64,000 nt of DNA. Origin: Planococcus shenhongbingii. GTDB lineage: Bacteria > Bacillota > Bacilli > Bacillales_A > Planococcaceae. The notes below the pieces were generated by a model. It was given only the letters and a program-made list of their open reading frames with translations. It ran no database searches and had not been told where the DNA came from. The position numbers and the translations under genes are program-made. Positions 1-8,422 of this stretch are shown here, piece by piece (position 1 is the stretch's first letter; every line of letters begins with the position of its first letter). The DNA lies in the NCBI RefSeq assembly GCF_030413635.1, contig NZ_CP129235.1, forward strand, positions 3,410,001-3,474,000. Direction: 5' to 3'.

Positions 1-796
1 CATGGATTTTGAATGAATTTTCCATGATCTTAAATTCTTCACCTAATCCTTCCGTAATACGAGAAACGTCGTATTCCTCACTCATCGCCTTGAAAAATCC
101 ACGGTTTCCTTCCAGGATTTTCTGGGGGCCAGTAAAGCCTTTTTGTGCCAATAGCGCAGCCAATAATCCATTCATTGCGGCTTTGCCCGTGTGAAGCTGT
201 TTCGTCATAGCACCATCTTCGATAAATTCCCACAGACCGGCTGCCTGGGTGCCTGCATTTCCAAGAGCGGCAATTGTTTGCTCGACTGTTAAATCCAGAA
301 GCTTGGCAGCGGCGATTGCCGCACCGAAAGTTCCGCATGTTGCCGTGTTATGCCAATAATAATAATGTGAAGGCGAAACGGCTTCACCAATTCTGAAGCA
401 AACTTCATAACCGGCAACGACCGCCGCAATCAGCTCTTTCCCAGATATTTCTTTCCACTCTGCCACTGCAAGTGCGGCTGGAATCACAACTGTCGCAGCA
501 TGGATAATCGACCCTTTATGAATGTCGTCCAACTCCATCACATGACTTGCCGCTCCGTTTACCAATGCCGCATTTAAAATAGATGACCGGCCTCCGGTCA
601 CAAGGTGAGCCTGTTCCGCTCCCCCCATTTCCTTCGCTAACTCGCTGATCATTTGAACGGGCACTTTCTCCGAACCCGCAATAGCTGATCCAAAATAGTC
701 CAGAATGCAGAGTTTCGTAAACTCGACTACTTCTGCCGGCAACTTTTCATACGTCAGCCCTAAGCTGTATTCCGCTAATTTTTTGCTAAGCTCCAT
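1..796 (-). CDS. MmgE/PrpD family protein (partial, C-terminus outside window)
   Basis: The first 265 residues are visible; the family is about 450 residues, so the rest lies beyond the left edge. The reading frame (MELSKKLAEYSLGLTYEKLP at the start) shows the all-helical MmgE/PrpD N-terminal half, including an ASHVMELDD motif near residue 84 and HNTATCGTFGAA near residue 150, both typical of 2-methylcitrate dehydratase-like enzymes. The family also contains cis-aconitate decarboxylases and epimerases, so substrate cannot be read from fold alone. The start at 796 is preceded by an AAAGGAGC ribosome binding site. It is the last visible gene of a leftward operon that also holds a crotonase and an HMG-CoA-lyase-like gene, which suggests degradation of a branched or tricarboxylic acid. 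Confidence 0.88.
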   Translation of the reverse strand, partial: MELSKKLAEYSLGLTYEKLPAEVVEFTKLCILDYFGSAIAGSEKVPVQMISELAKEMGGAEQAHLVTGGRSSILNAALVNGAASHVMELDDIHKGSIIHAATVVIPAALAVAEWKEISGKELIAAVVAGYEVCFRIGEAVSPSHYYYWHNTATCGTFGAAIAAAKLLDLTVEQTIAALGNAGTQAAGLWEFIEDGAMTKQLHTGKAAMNGLLAALLAQKGFTGPQKILEGNRGFFKAMSEEYDVSRITEGLGEEFKIMENSFKIH

Positions 797-873
797 TTTT
801 TCGGCTCCTTTTCTAATAAGTAAGGATGTTCAGCCTCTCTCAAAAGACTTCTGCTAAAATAGCATTTATTCAG

Positions 874-1668
874 CTATTTCCCTTGCCATTGCGGTTTCCG
901 TTTTTCGTTGAACGCAAGAACTCCTTCTTGCCGGTCTTCTGAATTGGCACATTTATAGTACTGGTCGAGTTCAATGACCAAAGCTGTATTGAGGTCTGTT
1001 TCAAGTCCGGTATTGATTGATTTCTTAATGGACTTCAGTGAAAGAGGTGCATTTTTCGCGATTTCTTTGGCAATTTCCAAAGTGCCCTGGAGCAATTCTT
1101 CTTTCGTGAAGACCCCGTTCAAAATTCCGGCTTCCAATGCTTTATCAGCTGTTATCTGATTTCCTCTAAACAAAAATTCTTTGGCCAGGCCGACAGGAAT
1201 TGTTCTCGGCAAAAGCTGAGTTCCTCCAACTCCCGGGATAATTCCCAGTGTCACTTCAGGCAGCCCCATTTTCGCATGGTCTGCGGCGTACCGCAGGTCA
1301 CAGCTTAAGAGCATCTCCATTCCACCGCCCAAAGCAAAGCCATTTACTGCTGCTATGACCGGATACGGGAAATTTCGAAGCTGCCCGTAGGCATCTTCAA
1401 AGATGTCGTGCTGCTGTTTCCATTGCTCATTGGTCATTCCTTTTCGTTCTTTTAAATCCGCTCCTGCACAGAAACTTTTTTCTCCGGATGCGGTTAAAAC
1501 CAAGACACGCAAATCAGGCTTTGTCTGCAAAAACTTCAAGCATTCAATCAGTTCAATGCCCATCAATGTATTTAATGAGTTCATCGCGTCAGGGCGGTTC
1601 AGTTGCAAGATATACACGTTTTCAGAAACATATTCCTCGTTCAGTAAAATCGTCTGCCAGTCTGCCAT
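874..1668 (-). CDS. Enoyl-CoA hydratase/isomerase (crotonase) family, methylglutaconyl-CoA-hydratase-like
   Basis: A 264-residue crotonase-fold protein, the usual length. It has the CoA-binding/oxyanion-hole segment KSFCAGADLKERKGM near residues 65-78 and the second oxyanion segment NGFALGGGMEM near 108-119, followed by LPEVTLGIIPGVGGTQ with the catalytic glutamates expected of hydratases. The AGADLKER form resembles AUH/3-methylglutaconyl-CoA hydratases. Placed next to an HMG-CoA-lyase-like gene, hydration of 3-methylglutaconyl-CoA (or a similar unsaturated branched acyl-CoA) followed by cleavage is a reasonable inference. The start has a GGGAGG site 7 bases upstream. It lies 52 bases after the lyase stop and 77 bases before the MmgE/PrpD start, so cotranscription is likely. 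Confidence 0.88.
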   Translation of the reverse strand: MADWQTILLNEEYVSENVYILQLNRPDAMNSLNTLMGIELIECLKFLQTKPDLRVLVLTASGEKSFCAGADLKERKGMTNEQWKQQHDIFEDAYGQLRNFPYPVIAAVNGFALGGGMEMLLSCDLRYAADHAKMGLPEVTLGIIPGVGGTQLLPRTIPVGLAKEFLFRGNQITADKALEAGILNGVFTKEELLQGTLEIAKEIAKNAPLSLKSIKKSINTGLETDLNTALVIELDQYYKCANSEDRQEGVLAFNEKRKPQWQGK

Positions 1669-1720
1669 AATTCAGCCTCCCGTATTTATTTAGTTGAACT
1701 ATTTCATTTGCAATTATTTT

Positions 1721-2647
1721 TCAGCTGCTCGGCACCGGATATTTACGGTCAGAAGGTCCGGCTTTCAAAAGATAACTCGATGTTCGATGCTCTACAATCT
1801 TTTCCAGAGCTGAAGAAGCTTTTAATAACCCATCTAGCGACAAGTCGGTCTCGATCCCCATATGGTGAAGCATATGGACAACATCTTCTGTACAGACATT
1901 TCCAGTTGCACCTGGTGCAAATGGACAGCCGCCAAGTCCACCAAGCGAAGTATCAAAGCTGTCAATGCCCGCTTGCAGGCTCGCCAGAATATTTGAAAGC
2001 CCCATCCCCCTTGTATTATGGAAATGGAGATTAAATTTTTGAGACGGGAATTCTTCCCGCAGCAAGCTCAGCAAATCAAAGACTTGTTTCGGGTTTGCCA
2101 TTCCAGTGGTGTCTGCCAGTGTAATCGTGCCGATTTCCATCTCCACTAATCGACTCACCAGCTTCTGGATTCTTTCCACCGGCACTTCACCTTCAAAGGG
2201 ACAGCCGAATGTCGTTGCTATGGAGACATTCAATTCAATTTCATGGGAGCGGCAAAATGCCAGTATCGCTTTAAGATCTTCGAGCGATTCTTCTGTATTT
2301 TTGCGTACGTTTTGCTGATTATGCGTATCGCTGGCGGAAAAAACAAAATTTACTCGATCCACATTATGAAGACGGGCATTTTCAGCACCTTTTAAATTTG
2401 GAATCAACGCAATTAAAGTGGGGTGATCAGGCTCTGTTGAAACAGCGGAATAAAGCTCGCCGCTATTGGCCATTTGAGGAACTAGTTTAGGATGTACAAA
2501 GGAACCGAATTCAATGGTTTTGACGTTCGCATCAATTAATAAGTTATATAAAGACTTCTTTTCTTCTAAACTGAGAATTTTCGCTTCAAGCTGTAATCCA
2601 TCTCTTAAGACCACCTCATTGATTTGCACACGTTTAGGGAATTTCAT
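1721..2647 (-). CDS. Hydroxymethylglutaryl-CoA lyase family protein
   Basis: A 308-residue HMGL-like TIM-barrel enzyme. The N-terminal INEVVLRDGLQ motif supplies the catalytic Arg-Asp and metal ligand, LHFHNTRGMG gives the metal-binding histidines, and GLGGCPFAPGATGN (about residues 235-249) is the HMG-CoA lyase signature with the catalytic cysteine. Family members cleave 3-hydroxy-3-methylglutaryl-CoA to acetoacetate and acetyl-CoA in leucine breakdown; related enzymes cleave citramalyl-CoA or similar substrates, so the exact reaction is open. The start has GGAGGAGG upstream. A promoter-like sequence overlaps a copy of the shared operator motif just upstream (2697-2726), suggesting repression in the absence of substrate. 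Confidence 0.88.
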   Translation of the reverse strand: MKFPKRVQINEVVLRDGLQLEAKILSLEEKKSLYNLLIDANVKTIEFGSFVHPKLVPQMANSGELYSAVSTEPDHPTLIALIPNLKGAENARLHNVDRVNFVFSASDTHNQQNVRKNTEESLEDLKAILAFCRSHEIELNVSIATTFGCPFEGEVPVERIQKLVSRLVEMEIGTITLADTTGMANPKQVFDLLSLLREEFPSQKFNLHFHNTRGMGLSNILASLQAGIDSFDTSLGGLGGCPFAPGATGNVCTEDVVHMLHHMGIETDLSLDGLLKASSALEKIVEHRTSSYLLKAGPSDRKYPVPSS

Positions 2648-2696
2648 GAAAATCCTCCTCCACTTTAATGAAACCGTTTTTTTTCATCTAAGGGCT

Positions 2697-2726
2697 ATCG
2701 TATCCAATTTACGCTGTCTATTTCAA
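2697..2726 (-). promoter_or_regulatory. SigA-like promoter overlapped by operator half-site, for the lyase operon
   Basis: Reading leftward there is a TTGAAA -35 box (2721-2726), an 18-base spacer and a TACGAT -10 box (2697-2702). The sequence GTATCCAATTTAC (2700-2712, plus strand) lies across the -10 and spacer and matches the GTATCCAAAATAC half of the palindrome at 2808-2827. The position predicts a repressor blocking RNA polymerase. No regulator gene is visible in the window. Confidence 0.55.
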
Positions 2727-2807
2727 TTCCCTGACTATTGATAATATTTTAGTAATCTATCGATTCTATAAAGGTGTCTGGTTGAAAATATTCCACGGAA
2801 AATTTTC

Positions 2808-2827
2808 GTATTTTGTATCCAAAATAC
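2808..2827. promoter_or_regulatory. 20-bp palindromic operator-like site
   Basis: A perfect inverted repeat, arms GTATTTTG and CAAAATAC with the 4-base spacer TATC. The same half recurs near 2700-2712, 4590-4600 (minus strand) and 4806-4825, each upstream of a gene of the catabolic/TRAP cluster. This distribution suggests a dedicated dimeric transcription factor, perhaps of the GntR/FadR type. The binding protein is not visible here. Confidence 0.6.
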
Positions 2828-2898
2828 ATAAAAATATTTATTGATATATTCCAGACCAAACAACCTTCATTTAATTTCATATTTTTCCGGTTTCTCTT

Positions 2899-3294
2899 TC
2901 AAGAAGGATTAATTTCTTCTTGCTCTATCTCATCCAGTACTTCTTTCGCAGTTCTAAAGCTATCGATAGCAGCTGGCACTCCGCAGTAGATTGCTGTTTG
3001 CAAGAACACTTCCTGGATTTCTTCTTTTGTCAAACCGTTATTGATAGCTCCTCGGACATGAAGTTTCAATTCATGCGGACGGTTAAGTGCCGTAATCATC
3101 GCAAGGTTTATAATGCTCCGTGTTTTTCTTGATAAACCCGGTCTTGACCAAATTTCTCCCCAGCAATACTCCGTCACTAATTCCTGCATGGGCATATTGA
3201 AATCTGTTGCGTTTTGAATGGATTTGTCGACGTATTCCGCACCTAAAACGCTTTTTCGAATTTCCAGCCCTTGTTCGAATTTTTCTTTATTCAT
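2899..3294 (-). CDS. Carboxymuconolactone decarboxylase (PcaC-like) family protein
   Basis: About 131 residues, the usual size for single-domain PcaC-like proteins. The segments TEYCWGEIWSRPGL, SIINLAMITALNRPHELKLH and VRGAINNGLTKEEI, then QTAIYCGVPAA, follow the gamma-carboxymuconolactone decarboxylase pattern closely, including the histidine of the LHVRGA motif. There is no AhpD-type CxxC pair. Three consecutive ATG codons begin the frame; the third (3294) has the best spacing to AGGAG. It is the first gene after the dctP terminator and heads the leftward catabolic genes. In this setting it may act on a dicarboxylic or lactone intermediate rather than in aromatic degradation, because no other aromatic-pathway genes are present. 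Confidence 0.83.
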   Translation of the reverse strand: MNKEKFEQGLEIRKSVLGAEYVDKSIQNATDFNMPMQELVTEYCWGEIWSRPGLSRKTRSIINLAMITALNRPHELKLHVRGAINNGLTKEEIQEVFLQTAIYCGVPAAIDSFRTAKEVLDEIEQEEINPS

Positions 3295-3361
3295 CATCAT
3301 TCTCCTCTTTATTTTATTTGATTACGTTTAGATTAAGAGTTTTCACAATTTCCATTAAACT

Positions 3362-3394
3362 GAAAAAGCTGGCTATAAAAAAGCCAACTTTTTC
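3362..3394 (-). terminator. Intrinsic terminator of dctP
   Basis: Hairpin with 12-base arms (GAAAAAGCTGGC / GCCAACTTTTTC, one G-T pair) around a 9-base loop, located just after the dctP stop. It separates dctP from the downstream catabolic genes. Confidence 0.7.
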
Positions 3395-3417
3395 AATTCA
3401 AGCGTATACGAAATCAA

Positions 3418-4446
3418 TTATTGGCCAGATGCTTTACGTGCTGCTTCATAAACGTCTGCACCGATTTCTTCTTCGAATTCATCATAAATCGGTTCCAAAG
3501 CTTTTCTGAATTCTTCCACTTGTTCAGGCGTCAATTCAGTGATTTCAGTTTCGCCCCGTTCTTTGATAAGGTCATATGCTTCCTGGTTTAATGTGATTGC
3601 TTCCTCCCGTGCCACTTTTGTTCCTTCTTCAACGCCTGCTTCCACGATTTCTCTGGTGGCATCATTCATGCCTTCCCAGAATTCCGTGTTGGTGAAAATT
3701 GCGTAATCGACACGGGTATGGTTCATCACTGTCATATATTTTTGGACTTCGTCGAATTTTTTGGACTCAATATTGCTGAATGTATTTTCCTGTCCGTCTA
3801 CAACACCTTGATCAAGTGCCGTGTATAGTTCTGAAAACGGAATCGATTCTGAACCAGCGCCAAGCTCAGAGTAAAGAGCTTCCAAAACCTGTCCGCCTTG
3901 TGTACGGAATTTCAAACCTTTCACATCATCCGGGGATTCAATCGGACGTTCGTTATTGGTTAGATGTTTGCCGCCGTTTGGCCACATTTTCAACCCAAGG
4001 ACTCCATCGGCCTCAAGGCTGCTCAAGATTTCCGTGCCTTTTTCCCCATCCCAGAAAGCAATCGCTTCTTCATCGTTATCAAACATGAATGGCAAGGCCG
4101 GAACGTTGAACTGCGGGTTATTCCCCACAAACTTCGTTAAATCGGGCGCAATAAACTGAACGTTATTTGCTACCAGGTTTTGATATTCTTCCTGATCCCC
4201 AAACAAAGAACTGTTCGGATAAATCTCCACTTCGATTTTTCCATCCGATTCTGCTTCGATATACTCTTTCATTGCCAAAGCCCCTTGATGCTTCGGTGTG
4301 TTTTCTGCAACAACGTGAGAGAATTTAATCGTCATCTCTTCAACGCCGTCTCCTCCCGCCCCGCCTGATGCTGCTTCGTCACTGCCGCATGCAGCCAAAA
4401 AGGCACTGGACGTCAATAAAAATAAAGATAAGGCAAACTTCTTCAT
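3418..4446 (-). CDS. dctP: TRAP transporter substrate-binding protein DctP
   Basis: A 342-residue lipoprotein-type solute receptor. The N-terminus is a signal peptide with the lipobox FLAAC (Cys20). The mature part has the DctP pattern KFSHVVAENTPKHQGALA, then GLKFRTQGGQVLEALYSELG with the conserved arginine that binds the substrate carboxylate, and ALDQGVVDGQENTFSNI. It would deliver an organic acid to DctQM outside the membrane. It is transcribed divergently from dctQM across a 404-base AT-rich spacer, an arrangement that lets one regulator control both. Given the adjacent CoA-dependent enzymes, the ligand is probably a branched or unsaturated carboxylate, but this is inference. Confidence 0.93.
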   Translation of the reverse strand: MKKFALSLFLLTSSAFLAACGSDEAASGGAGGDGVEEMTIKFSHVVAENTPKHQGALAMKEYIEAESDGKIEVEIYPNSSLFGDQEEYQNLVANNVQFIAPDLTKFVGNNPQFNVPALPFMFDNDEEAIAFWDGEKGTEILSSLEADGVLGLKMWPNGGKHLTNNERPIESPDDVKGLKFRTQGGQVLEALYSELGAGSESIPFSELYTALDQGVVDGQENTFSNIESKKFDEVQKYMTVMNHTRVDYAIFTNTEFWEGMNDATREIVEAGVEEGTKVAREEAITLNQEAYDLIKERGETEITELTPEQVEEFRKALEPIYDEFEEEIGADVYEAARKASGQ

Positions 4447-4850
4447 ACATTATTCCCCCTTATGTGTTTTATTCATAAAACCAATCTTTTACAGACGCTG
4501 CGTTTTGAAAGGGTTTTCATATCAACCCGCATCCCTCCTGTTAATTGAATTTTATGGCTAACCGAGAGTCGAATTCCCTTACCTTGATTTTTGGATACAA
4601 CTCAAACCAAAATTAGCATAGAAAAAACTCAATGTAAAGAAAAATTTAAATTTTCTATTTACTTATATTTCAATGTAAATTCTATATTGTTAATATTTCT
4701 ATCATATATTTTATTAATTATAATTATATAAAGTGTCTAAATTATTTAAATTATTTAAATATTTGCTCTTGTTATCACGTTAATCTTATATTATGATTTA
4801 GTTTGTAATCTCGTATCCAAAATACATTAATGGATGAAGGAGGAAATGAA
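4447..4850. other. AT-rich divergent control region between dctP and dctQ
   Basis: No gene is apparent in these 404 bases. The spacer is strikingly AT-rich around 4620-4800. It holds the dctQ promoter (4769-4797), an operator copy over the likely start site (4806-4825) and, on the minus strand, a TTGTATCCAAAAA motif at 4589-4600 facing dctP. Confidence 0.6.
4769..4825 (+). promoter_or_regulatory. dctQM promoter and downstream operator copy
   Basis: TTGTTA (4769-4774), a 17-base spacer and TATGAT (4792-4797) make a good SigA promoter. About ten bases downstream lies TATC-CAAAATAC (4814-4825) with a degenerate left arm at 4806-4813, matching the palindrome at 2808-2827. A protein bound here would cover the transcription start. 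Confidence 0.6.
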
Positions 4851-5357
4851 ATGAAAGTATTAAAAATCTTAGATCTGATTGAAAGCGCTTTCTCATCTTT
4901 GTTTTTCTTAGCTGGAATCGGTATCAGTTTGTACTCAGTTTTCATGAGGTACGTTTTAGGAAACTCCCAGAGCTGGGCCACTGAAATTTATACAATGCTC
5001 CTGGTGTGGGCTATCTTTATCGGTTTTTCAACCGCATTAAAAGAAAACAAGCATATTGCCATCGATCTTCTTTACGACAAATCAGGTCCTAAATTCAGAA
5101 GGTTCTCACAGACTGTCACTCTTTTAGTAGGACTCTTTTTTAGCATATTCATTTTTTGGACAGGCATGGACATGGTTATGGTGGCGTATGACCAGCAAAT
5201 CAAAACGATCGACCTTGGATTTCCAATTTGGATCAACTACTTGATCATGCCGCTCGCCGGATTTCTATTGTTTATTCGTTTCTGTGAAAAAGCTTATAGA
5301 TATTTCGTTAAGAAAGAAGATGAAACCGGAGGGGATGATATTCTATGGAAACAGTAA
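4851..5357 (+). CDS. dctQ: TRAP transporter small permease DctQ
   Basis: 168 residues with four predicted membrane segments, the DctQ norm. The motif RYVLGNSQSWATEIYTMLLV near residues 30-50 is typical of the family (N/S-x-x-W...E). An in-frame ATG exists at 4830, but AAGGAGG at 4836-4842 points to the ATG at 4851, so the shorter start is chosen. The 3' end overlaps dctM by 13 bases, implying translational coupling. DctQ forms the membrane complex with DctM for sodium-driven uptake of the acid captured by DctP. Confidence 0.92.
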   Translation: MKVLKILDLIESAFSSLFFLAGIGISLYSVFMRYVLGNSQSWATEIYTMLLVWAIFIGFSTALKENKHIAIDLLYDKSGPKFRRFSQTVTLLVGLFFSIFIFWTGMDMVMVAYDQQIKTIDLGFPIWINYLIMPLAGFLLFIRFCEKAYRYFVKKEDETGGDDILWKQ

Positions 5358-6607
5358 TCGTCATTGGGTTGTTATTCATTCTTGCTTTACTGCGTGTGCC
5401 TATTGCCATAAGTTTGGCGGTTTCAAGCATCATCGGACTTTACCTGGTGGATTTTTCCCTTGATACCGTAATCCAAAGAATGTTCACCGGCGTCAACAGC
5501 ACGACATTGATGGCGATTCCCGGTTTCGTGTTTGCCGGCCTCATTATGGCTCAAGGCGGAATATCGAAATACCTGATTGAAGCCATCAAGTCTTGGGTTG
5601 GCCATACGAAAGGCGGTTTATCCGTTGTTACCGTTCTTACTTGTATGGTGTTTGCAGCAATTTCCGGATCAAGCCCTGCAACCGCTGCTGCTATCGGTGC
5701 CATTATGATTCCGATGATGGTCAAAGCCGGATACGATAAAAGGTATTCCATGGGCTTAGTGGCTTCAGCCGGGACGCTCGGCATTCTGATTCCGCCTTCC
5801 ATCCCACTGATCCTTTATGGATCAGTGTCGGAACAGTCAACTGGAAAATTGTTTTCTGCCGGCATCCTGCCAGGACTGGTATTAGGTTTTGCATTGATTA
5901 TCTATGCAGTTATTGTTGCACATAAAAAAGGTTACGGCGGTTTGCCCAAAGTTCCCATAAAAGACCGAATAAGACCGACAATCAAATCCTTCTGGGGACT
6001 CATTATGCCAGTCGTTATTTTAGGAGGGATTTACAGCGGGGTTGTAACACCGACAGAAGCTTCATTCCTTGCCGTATTATATGCGCTCATCATTTCCGTT
6101 TTTGTATACAGAGAGTTGAATATGTTCCAGTTCAGAAACATCTTGACGGAATCGATCAACACAACTTCTATGATTTTCCTGATTATCGCTGCTGCTCTTG
6201 TTCTCGGAACATTCTTGACAACCGAGCAAGTTCCACAGGATTTTGCCCAGTGGGTCAGCGACAGCGGTTTTAATAAGTGGATGTTCCTGCTGATTGTTTC
6301 ACTGCTGTTTTTTGTACTCGGCATGTTCCTGGAACCCACGGCCATCATTTTAATCACCTTGCCGATTCTTTTGCCGATCATCACTGCATTGGAAATTGAC
6401 GTCATTCACTTCGCCATTATTATGGTAGTAAACATGGAACTCGGGATGATCACCCCGCCCGTTGGGCTGAACCTGTTCGTGGTGAGTGGAATATCCGGCG
6501 AAAAAGTGGAAGAAGTCATTAGAGGTGTAGTGCCATTTTTCGCGATTTTCATTATCGTGCTTGTGATTGTTATCATCTTCCCGCAGCTTTCTTTATATCT
6601 CACTTAA
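5345..6607 (+). CDS. dctM: TRAP transporter large permease DctM
   Basis: A 420-residue, roughly 12-segment membrane protein of the expected length. Characteristic stretches are the SGSSPATAAAIGAIMIPMM motif near residues 106-124, GTLGILIPPSIPLILYG near 142-158 and, in the second half, GMFLEPTAIILITLPILLP with ELGMITPPVGLN near 355-375. These form the elevator-type transport domain with the sodium and substrate sites. It overlaps dctQ and ends just before a strong terminator, so dctQM is a two-gene operon. Confidence 0.95.
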   Translation: METVIVIGLLFILALLRVPIAISLAVSSIIGLYLVDFSLDTVIQRMFTGVNSTTLMAIPGFVFAGLIMAQGGISKYLIEAIKSWVGHTKGGLSVVTVLTCMVFAAISGSSPATAAAIGAIMIPMMVKAGYDKRYSMGLVASAGTLGILIPPSIPLILYGSVSEQSTGKLFSAGILPGLVLGFALIIYAVIVAHKKGYGGLPKVPIKDRIRPTIKSFWGLIMPVVILGGIYSGVVTPTEASFLAVLYALIISVFVYRELNMFQFRNILTESINTTSMIFLIIAAALVLGTFLTTEQVPQDFAQWVSDSGFNKWMFLLIVSLLFFVLGMFLEPTAIILITLPILLPIITALEIDVIHFAIIMVVNMELGMITPPVGLNLFVVSGISGEKVEEVIRGVVPFFAIFIIVLVIVIIFPQLSLYLT

Positions 6608-6628
6608 TCAACTTAAAATCAATGCATC

Positions 6629-6665
6629 AAAAGATGGGGAGCCCGCATCCCATCTTTTTTTATCT
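6629..6665 (+). terminator. dctQM terminator
   Basis: The stem AAAGATGGG / CCCATCTTT is followed by a run of seven or more T residues shortly after the dctM stop. Confidence 0.85.
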
Positions 6666-6679
6666 TAAAGACATATAAA

Positions 6680-6710
6680 AAAACGTCCATCAATTTCTGA
6701 TGGACGTTTT
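6680..6710. terminator. Terminator at the end of the ter operon (bidirectional hairpin)
   Basis: Arms AAAACGTCCATCA (6680-6692) and TGATGGACGTTTT (6698-6710) pair perfectly with a 5-base loop. A-tract and T-tract on either side allow function in both directions; on the minus strand it directly follows the terD stop at 6723. Confidence 0.85.
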
Positions 6711-6722
6711 CATTATTTATCT

Positions 6723-7301
6723 TTAGCTCAAGCCGAAATCGCTCACAAGCGCTGCTAAGCCGCCTTGATAACCGCTTCCGATGGCATTGAACTTCCACTG
6801 GCCGGCATGGCGGTATAATTCCCCTACCACAAGCGCCGTTTCAATCGAGAAATCTTCGCCTAAATCGTAGCGCAAAATTTCCTCGTTTGTGCTTTCGTTC
6901 AATACACGGATAAAAGCGTTCGATACTTGGCCGAAGTTCTGGCCACGGCTTTCACCTTCATGGATGGTTACTGTAAAGACAACTTTATGAATATCTGCAG
7001 GCACATTCGGCAAGTCGACGATCACTTGTTCATCATCTCCGTCGCCTTCTCCTGTTAAATTGTCTCCCGCATGCACAACGGAACCGTTGCCGCCCGTCAG
7101 GTTATTATAGAAAACAAAATCTTCCGGACCACGTGATTTGCCATTTTCAGCTACCAGGAAAATGGAAGCATCCAAGTCAAAATCTCCGCCGCCGCTGTAT
7201 TTATTCGTATCCCAGCCAAGGCCGACAAGCACTTTTGTCAATCCTGGATTGGTTTTTGTTAAATCGATTTTCTGACCTTTTGTTAAATTGATAGTCGACA
7301 T
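6723..7301 (-). CDS. terD: TerD family stress protein (copy 1)
   Basis: 192 residues, full TerD length. The N-terminal block [17 protein letters not shown], the acidic calcium-binding segment [11 protein letters not shown] near residue 40 and [14 protein letters not shown] near 80 are the TerD hallmarks, as is [15 protein letters not shown] at the end. TerD proteins are calcium-binding stress proteins linked to tellurite, phage and oxidative stress resistance; the molecular action is unsettled. This copy ends the seven-gene leftward unit that begins near 14424, and is separated from two further TerD genes at 14535-15742. Confidence 0.95.
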   Translation of the reverse strand: MSTINLTKGQKIDLTKTNPGLTKVLVGLGWDTNKYSGGGDFDLDASIFLVAENGKSRGPEDFVFYNNLTGGNGSVVHAGDNLTGEGDGDDEQVIVDLPNVPADIHKVVFTVTIHEGESRGQNFGQVSNAFIRVLNESTNEEILRYDLGEDFSIETALVVGELYRHAGQWKFNAIGSGYQGGLAALVSDFGLS

Positions 7302-7319
7302 ACTAATTTCCTCCCTTGA

Positions 7320-8402
7320 TTAATTCGCTTTCCGTTGAGTATCTTCGTATTTCTTTTGCAATTCTTCAATGCGCAGACGGCCTTGTTCACGCATCTTGCG
7401 GTTTTCCGCTTCGATTTCACGCGTGTCATTCATGCCCTGCATAATAGTTTCCCATGTTTGTTCGATCGTTTCAATCTTGATGCTTGGCTGGCCTGACATC
7501 CGTGCGATATCGACGCTTTGGCGTGAAATGTCATTGGCATTGTTGAGCAGCATTTCATTTGTGCGGCGGTCCAATTCATTCATGCCTTCTGCCACTAAAT
7601 TCTGGCGTTTGGCAGCAATGGCATTAATCAAGCCCGTTTTGAAAATAGGAATAGTTGTAACAAAAGCGGAGTTGATTTTTCCGATCAGTTTTGTATTGCC
7701 TCGCTGAAGCATACGGATTTGCGGCGCTGACTGATAAGACACTTGTTTTGCCATTTCCAGGTCATACACCCGCTGTTCAAGCAATTCGATGGCATTTTGC
7801 AAGGAATTCAGTTCCATCAAAGCCATCTGGTTGCCGGACTCCGCTCTTTTGCGCACTTCCGGTTCCTGCGCTTTCAGTTCCTGAACCTTGATATCGCCTG
7901 CCGCGATGTACTTTTCAAGTTCCATGAAGTAATGGAAGTTCTGATCGTATAACTCTTCCAAGGTCGACGTCGATTTTTTCATTTCTGTTTCGTATTTCGT
8001 GATTTCAACATACACTTTATCAATTTCAGTACCCATTGTTTGGTACTTATTGAACAATTGCTCAATCACTTTATTGCCTTTATTGAAGATTTTATTAAGG
8101 AAGCCCTTCTTTTCAACAAAATCCTTTTTATCAAATTTATCCATGATTTTGCCAAGCTGTTTCAAGAGTTCACTGGATTCTTCCATGCTATTTGCCTGGA
8201 CGGAATTCAGGACTTTTCCGGTAAAGGCGGAAATTTCGTTTGCGGGTTCGCGCCCGAATTCCAGTAATTCGATCTGGTTTTTCGGGTTGATCTTTGAAGC
8301 CAGTGCCAGAACTTCCGGATCTTTCTTCAACTGGACTTTCAAGTTATTTTCATCTTGCATGACCAGCTCTTGCTGTTCGATTTGATTTGGCATTGTGCTC
8401 AT
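7320..8402 (-). CDS. yceH: Toxic anion resistance protein, TelA/YceH family
   Basis: 360 residues from the chosen start MSTMPNQIEQ. An in-frame upstream start at 8432 would run into yceG; the ATG at 8402 has GGGAGGG at the right spacing. The protein is largely helical and coiled-coil with the TelA features LLEFGREPANEISAFTGKVL near residue 45 and KQRNLVAEGMNELDRRTNEM near 270, no signal peptide and no membrane segment. TelA proteins belong to Ter gene clusters and are proposed cytoplasmic stress scaffolds. It lies between yceG and terD, the same neighbours as in B. subtilis yceCDEFGH, except that no TerC gene is present here. Confidence 0.92.
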   Translation of the reverse strand: MSTMPNQIEQQELVMQDENNLKVQLKKDPEVLALASKINPKNQIELLEFGREPANEISAFTGKVLNSVQANSMEESSELLKQLGKIMDKFDKKDFVEKKGFLNKIFNKGNKVIEQLFNKYQTMGTEIDKVYVEITKYETEMKKSTSTLEELYDQNFHYFMELEKYIAAGDIKVQELKAQEPEVRKRAESGNQMALMELNSLQNAIELLEQRVYDLEMAKQVSYQSAPQIRMLQRGNTKLIGKINSAFVTTIPIFKTGLINAIAAKRQNLVAEGMNELDRRTNEMLLNNANDISRQSVDIARMSGQPSIKIETIEQTWETIMQGMNDTREIEAENRKMREQGRLRIEELQKKYEDTQRKAN

Positions 8403-8422
8403 CGGTATCCCTCCCTTAATGG

